Below, piece by piece: positions 21,896 to 25,201 of a stretch of DNA of 25,201 nt. The position numbers and the translations under genes are program-made. Under the pieces are notes generated by a model that saw only the letters and a list, made by a program, of their open reading frames with translations, was not told where the DNA came from and made no database searches. Position 1 is the first letter of the stretch. The number at the start of each line of letters is the position of its first letter. The DNA is taken from NCBI GenBank assembly GCA_050736615.1, contig JBOHWL010000056.1:1-25201 (forward strand). Reading direction: 5' to 3'. This DNA comes from JBOHWJ01 sp050736615. Its GTDB lineage: Bacteria; Desulfobacterota; Binatia; Binatales; Binataceae.

Positions 21896-22660
21896 TCAGC
21901 GCTGGTGGAGGGTCTTGATGCCGCGCTCGTAGACTTTGGCGTATTTCAGGAACACGTAAAACGCCGCGCTCATGGCGGCATAGAGCCCGCGCCCTCCGTC
22001 CAGAAAGCCGCCGCGCAATATATAGAAGTTGAAAAAGCGCCAGAGCGGATGGCCGAGCATCTTCCACGCCGCCAGGCTATCCGGTTCGATTTCGGCCGCC
22101 GCCCGCGTGCTGAAGCGGTTCATCGTCGCGACGTGATCGCTCACGTCGCGATAGCTAAAGTGCAGAATCGGCGCCCTCAGCCGTGCAATACGTCCGTCAA
22201 CCACCACCTTGTCGTGCGGGTCAACGCCGCCGATATGGCCGCGCGCGCGCCGAAACAGCCGGACCGGACGATCGCGGTAGATGGGACGCGTGTAATAGTA
22301 ACCGAGATGATAAAGTACGCGCTGGATGCGATAACCGTCGGCCGCCTGGGTTGAGGCCAGGGTCTGTTCGATTTCGCGCCCCAGCGCGTAGGTGGCCTGC
22401 TCGTCCGCGTCGAGCAGCAGGACCCATTCGCCTTGGGCGTGGTCAAGCGCAATCTGTTTCTGGCGCACATAGTCGGTGAATTCATGACGGATGACGCGCG
22501 CGCCGAGGCGTTCCGCGATTTCCACCGTGTGATCGGCCGAGAATGAATCGACCACGATCATTTCATTGCAGAATGATGCGGCGCTTTTGAGACATTGCCC
22601 GATCAAGTCTTCTTCATCGCGCGTGATCACGATGAGCGAGATGGATGGTGCTGAGGCCAT
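21896..22660 (-). CDS. GT2-family glycosyltransferase (WaaE/KdtX-like)
   Basis: A 254-aa GT-A fold glycosyltransferase resembling LPS-core beta-glucosyltransferases (WaaE/KdtX type). The nucleotide-binding start is ISLIVITRDEEDLIGQCLKS, then MIVVDSFSADHTVEIAERLG and FTDYVRQKQIALDHAQGEW. The metal-binding DxD is Asp84-Ala-Asp86 (LLLDADEQ). The C-terminal half has RDRPVRLFRRARGHIGG and a hydrophobic, membrane-associating end (FFNFYILRGGFLDGGRGLYA). ATG 22660 is chosen because homology starts there; the base just upstream belongs to the inverted-repeat element at 22662-22956, so the gene's own leader has been replaced or displaced and no Shine-Dalgarno is visible. A longer start at 22693 would lie inside the repeat. 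Likely adds a sugar to lipid A core or another surface glycan. Confidence 0.9.
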   Translation of the reverse strand: MASAPSISLIVITRDEEDLIGQCLKSAASFCNEMIVVDSFSADHTVEIAERLGARVIRHEFTDYVRQKQIALDHAQGEWVLLLDADEQATYALGREIEQTLASTQAADGYRIQRVLYHLGYYYTRPIYRDRPVRLFRRARGHIGGVDPHDKVVVDGRIARLRAPILHFSYRDVSDHVATMNRFSTRAAAEIEPDSLAAWKMLGHPLWRFFNFYILRGGFLDGGRGLYAAMSAAFYVFLKYAKVYERGIKTLHQR

Positions 22661-22661
22661 A

Positions 22662-22956
22662 CTAGCGTGGTGTCCCGTAGATAACTTACGCAAATACCGC
22701 TGTCATCCTGACCCGACGAGCAGCGCGAGCCGTGTCGCACCAGCGGAGCCGAGCGAACGAGTCCGCGAGGTGCGTTAGAAAAGGATCTCGCGCGGCATGC
22801 GTTCGCCCCGCGATTTTCCGCGATTTGTTCAAAGAGAAAAAGCATCGCGGCCGCTAAAACGGCGGTTTTGAGATCCTTCGACTGCGCTCGCAGACTCGCT
22901 CCGCTCAGGATGACTGCTTGAAGCTGAGTGAAGGTATTTGCGGGGCGCCACACTAG
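22662..22956. mobile_element. MITE-like non-coding element with nested inverted repeats
   Basis: 295 bases. The outer ends are CTAGCGTGGTGTCCCG (22662-22677, then CAAATAC at 22691-22697) and the inverse of CTAGTGTGGCGCCCCG-CAAATAC (22934-22956); one arm has 13 extra bases. An inner inverted pair is TGTCATCCTGA (22701-22711) with TCAGGATGAC (22905-22914). No coding capacity. It fills the gap between the exonuclease and GT2 genes completely: the exonuclease stop TAG (22953-22955) is inside its end, and the GT2 ATG is one base beyond the other end. The end sequence recurs at 21314-21337. Confidence 0.6.
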
Positions 22957-23687
22957 CGGCGGGCCTCCGCAGCGAGCGCACGCACTTCATTTATAAACGA
23001 TTCGGAGGCGGCACGCGCCGCTGCGTAATCGACAACGGTAATGCGGCCGCGTATGAGCTGAACACGCAGGAACAGAAAATAGGTTTGAATCACGTCGGCA
23101 CGGCAATAACGATGGATTTCATCCAGGCGGCCCGCGTCGTAGTAGTCTTGGACCATTGAGCCGTCGATGCCGGTCTTGCCCGGCATTCCGATCATTTTAA
23201 GCAATAGGTCGATGCCGCCGCGCAGCCGCGCGGCACCATCATTGGTGAGAAAGTCCAGCAAATCGAGATGCCGCGCTTCATCACACAGGCGCGGCGAATT
23301 TTCAAAATGACTGGCGGCGGGGATGCCGTACCGCAAGGCGCATAATTCGAGCACTGGCCAGTCGAATCGCCGCCCGTTGAACGTAACCAGACAGCCGTCG
23401 AATCGCTCGGCGCGCGACCAGAATTCGCGCGTTAAAGCTTCCTCCGAGTACGAGGGAAGGCCCAGGCTGTCAACCGAGCGCAGGACATAGGCGGTATCAA
23501 CCGTGCCAATGGCGATGGAAATCGGCAGATGGAGCGGCAATGGGGCGAAGTCGCCACCGTTGTGCTCGAGCTGGCGTTCGCGCCAGCGCTGGTAAGCAAC
23601 CTCATCGTCGAGGCGCTCTTCAAAGTAGGTTTGGTTGAGCAGGCGCTTGTCGATGCGTGTTTCGATGTCAAAAATGGCAAACGCCAT
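22953..23687 (-). CDS. predicted 3'-5' exonuclease (PolB-like, RNase H fold)
   Basis: A 244-aa DEDD-type exonuclease of the family called predicted 3'-5' exonuclease related to PolB. Motif I is AIFDIET with Asp7 and Glu9. Motif II is in VTFNGRRFDWPVLELCALRY, and motif III in RYCRADVIQTYFLFLRVQL. ATG 23687 starts right at motif I as in the family. It lies 15 bases after the mrp stop on the same strand, probably in one transcript. Its stop codon TAG is formed by the outermost bases of the MITE-like element, so the natural C-terminus may have been a little different. Presumed role: trimming of DNA or RNA 3' ends; precise substrate not known. Confidence 0.88.
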   Translation of the reverse strand: MAFAIFDIETRIDKRLLNQTYFEERLDDEVAYQRWRERQLEHNGGDFAPLPLHLPISIAIGTVDTAYVLRSVDSLGLPSYSEEALTREFWSRAERFDGCLVTFNGRRFDWPVLELCALRYGIPAASHFENSPRLCDEARHLDLLDFLTNDGAARLRGGIDLLLKMIGMPGKTGIDGSMVQDYYDAGRLDEIHRYCRADVIQTYFLFLRVQLIRGRITVVDYAAARAASESFINEVRALAAEARR

Positions 23688-23702
23688 AAAATGGCCGCCG
23701 GC

Positions 23703-24749
23703 TCAATTAAAAGAATCGTCGAGACGCTCAATGATCTTGGCGGCGATACTCTTGAAGGCCAGGCTCACCGGATGGCCGGGCTGAGCGACCGTCAGCGGAT
23801 TCGCCGTATCACCGCCTTCGCGCAACTCACGCACGATCGGCAGTTCACCCAGGAAAGGCACATCCAGGGCTTCGGCCAGCCGCGCGCCGCCGCCATGCGC
23901 GAACAATTCATGACGGCTGCCACATTTGCGGCATAGATGGAAGCTCATGTTCTCGATCACGCCCAGGACTGGAACCTTCACCTCGTCGAACATCGCGACG
24001 CCCCGTCGCACATCCATCAAGGCGATCTCTTGCGGGGTGGTGACAATGACGCCTCCATCGAGCGCCACGCGCTGGGTGATCGTAAGTTGCGCATCGCCGG
24101 TTCCGGGGGGCAAATCCAGCATGAGGCAATCGAGTTCGCCCCATTCGACATTGAAGAGGAATTCCGTTTCGAGCTTGGTCACCATCGGGCCGCGCCAGAT
24201 GACCGCGGTGTCATCGCCAATGAACAGCGCCATGGAGACGTAGCGGAGGCCAAAGCGTTCGAGCGGCATGATGCGGCGCTCGCTAGTAACCTTGATTTGC
24301 CCGCCCTGCCCCACCATCATCGCCACGCTCGGGCCGTACACATCCGCGTCCATCAGCCCGACGCGCCATCCGAGGGCGCTCAGCGCCAAGGCCAAATTGA
24401 CCGCGACGGTGGATTTGCCCACGCCGCCTTTGCCGCTCGCGACGGCGACAATGTGCCGCACGCCGGGAATCGAGCGTTTCTCAAGCGCTGCCGCGGAGCG
24501 TGGCGGCGGAGCCTGCTCCATTTGGATCTTTACCGCGGCGACGCCTGGAATTCCGGCCACGGTCGTTTCGATTTCCCTGGCGATTCGCTCTGTAACTTCG
24601 GGCTTGGCCGAGGGTGCGGTGAGGAACACGGTTACCCCGGCGGTGGCAACCTCGATATCCTTGATCAGGCCGAAGGAAACGATGTCGCGCGTGAAGCCCG
24701 GGTATTTGATTTTCTTGAGCTCGCTGAGAATTTCCTGTGGGTTTGGCAT
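23703..24749 (-). CDS. mrp: Mrp/NBP35-family iron-sulfur carrier ATPase
   Basis: A 348-aa P-loop ATPase that carries and delivers Fe-S clusters to target proteins. The N-terminal MIP18/DUF59 domain (about 1-85) is followed by the deviant Walker A SGKGGVGKST (105-114), then LMDADVYGPSVAMM, DLPPGTGDAQLTITQ and VTTPQEIALMDVRRG. The cluster-binding pair Cys273-x-x-Cys276 is in ENMSFHLCRKCGSRH. Full length and intact. ATG 24749 is used. It is preceded 13 bases upstream by the stop of the DsbA-like gene and followed 15 bases later by the exonuclease, so all three are likely co-transcribed. Confidence 0.96.
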   Translation of the reverse strand: MPNPQEILSELKKIKYPGFTRDIVSFGLIKDIEVATAGVTVFLTAPSAKPEVTERIAREIETTVAGIPGVAAVKIQMEQAPPPRSAAALEKRSIPGVRHIVAVASGKGGVGKSTVAVNLALALSALGWRVGLMDADVYGPSVAMMVGQGGQIKVTSERRIMPLERFGLRYVSMALFIGDDTAVIWRGPMVTKLETEFLFNVEWGELDCLMLDLPPGTGDAQLTITQRVALDGGVIVTTPQEIALMDVRRGVAMFDEVKVPVLGVIENMSFHLCRKCGSRHELFAHGGGARLAEALDVPFLGELPIVRELREGGDTANPLTVAQPGHPVSLAFKSIAAKIIERLDDSFN

Positions 24750-24762
24750 TCGCTCAGTACCG

Positions 24763-25201
24763 TCAGAGCTTCAAGCCGGCCGCGGCCAGCCGCTGCTCGA
24801 GTGCGGGGATACGGTCATAGCCCCAGAACGGCTCGTTTTCGAAGACGAAAATGGGCACGCCGAAGATGTGATCATTAGCAGCTTCCTCTTGCGCACGTGC
24901 GTAATCCTCCGCGCCCTCGCCGATCAGGTAGTCATGGTAGTGTTCCGCTGAGAGGCCCGCGGCGGTAACCACGGCCGCCACGTTGCCGGCATTGTCGGGC
25001 AGCAACTCGCGCTTCCAGAAACGCTCATAAACTTTAAGATTGAACGGCAGCAATTGACCGTGTTTTTGCGCGAAAAGCCCGCCGATCAAGGCGATACGGG
25101 TATCATAAACCTTGAGTTGGCTGCGAATTATCAGACCGCGCAGGCCGGCCCAGCGGCGCGCGTCGAGATATGCGTAGCGGGTCTTATACTCCGAATAGAG
25201 G
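24763..25201 (-). CDS. DsbA-fold 2-hydroxychromene-2-carboxylate isomerase-like protein, cut by window edge
   Basis: The last 145 residues are visible; the start lies beyond the window. The sequence begins LYSEYKTRYAYLDARRWAGL, close to the early region of thioredoxin-fold HCCA isomerases and DsbA relatives, although the usual 'SPYAYL' appears as 'TRYAYL'. The helical insert includes LLPFNLKVYERFWKRELLPD and LSAEHYHDYLIGEGAEDY. It ends with the family segment ANDHIFGVPIFVFENEPFWG (cis-Pro loop GVP, then FWG) and RIPALEQRLAAAG. Members use glutathione or act on aromatic breakdown intermediates, or serve as FrnE-like disulfide enzymes. The N-terminal catalytic residue (Ser or CxxC) is not in view, so the choice stays open. 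Confidence 0.85.
   Translation of the reverse strand, partial: LYSEYKTRYAYLDARRWAGLRGLIIRSQLKVYDTRIALIGGLFAQKHGQLLPFNLKVYERFWKRELLPDNAGNVAAVVTAAGLSAEHYHDYLIGEGAEDYARAQEEAANDHIFGVPIFVFENEPFWGYDRIPALEQRLAAAGLKL

Noticed and set aside
21300..22956. Possible CRISPR array from repeated short sequences
   Set aside because: Repeats are unequal, in both orientations and not evenly spaced by unique spacers; no cas genes.
23937..24878. 313-aa plus-strand open frame
   Set aside because: Antisense to mrp and its neighbour; His- and Arg-rich translation typical of a shadow frame.

Overview
This GC-rich window carries about 17 recognisable protein genes plus several small or broken ones. It shows no rRNA, tRNA, CRISPR array, phage or transposase. 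The gene mix is an acyl-CoA dehydrogenase, a family III CoA-transferase, two luciferase-like flavin oxidoreductases, an SDR, a GST-like protein, lipid-carrier and GDP-sugar enzymes for surface polysaccharide, Amt, Mrp, and many short intergenic inverted repeats. This suggests an uncultured, environmental, Gram-negative-type bacterium. Binatota/Desulfobacterota-like lineages are a reasonable guess, but that is inference and no marker gene is present.

Layout. 1-1160: one small exported protein and a stretch without a confident gene. 1161-2342 (+): acyl-CoA dehydrogenase, ending at a strong hairpin. 2395-5909 (-): a compact four-gene operon, read SDR -> luciferase-like oxidoreductase -> GST-like protein -> GrdB-family protein. 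The last gene has an in-frame TGA (2773-2775) inside a U-P-V-C motif, followed at once by a two-part hairpin of bacterial SECIS type. I read it as a selenoprotein, and it is the most notable feature of the window. 6081-8162 (+): KefB/CPA2-type antiporter. 8334-9030 (+): toxin-antitoxin pair (HigB/HigA type) behind a perfect palindrome. 9051-10990 (-): Amt ammonium transporter followed by two small membrane proteins, one only 33 aa. 11403-13692 (+): a beta-propeller lipoprotein and a GT4 glycosyltransferase, both interrupted by single-base frameshifts. 13977-15200 (+): CaiB/BaiF CoA-transferase. 15507-19129 (+): polysaccharide genes, namely a WecA-like transferase fused to a truncated CapD/WbpM-like half, a cupin, and GDP-mannose 4,6-dehydratase. 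19182-20201 (-): second luciferase-like oxidoreductase. 20517-21299 (+): Smr-domain protein. 21896-25201 (-): a run read as DsbA/HCCA-isomerase-like protein (cut by the window edge) -> Mrp -> 3'-5' exonuclease -> GT2 glycosyltransferase.

How they fit together. The acyl-CoA dehydrogenase, CoA-transferase, SDR and flavin oxidoreductases point to breakdown of organic acids or aromatic/lipid compounds as CoA thioesters. The operon with the GST-like protein and the putative selenoprotein may handle a thiol- or redox-active step. The WecA-like, GT4, GT2, cupin and Gmd proteins point to export-linked polysaccharide or O-antigen synthesis. Related intergenic repeats recur at about 5.9, 13.7, 17.8, 21.4-21.8 and 22.7-22.95 kb. 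One of them fills the whole gap between two genes and supplies the stop codon of the upstream gene.
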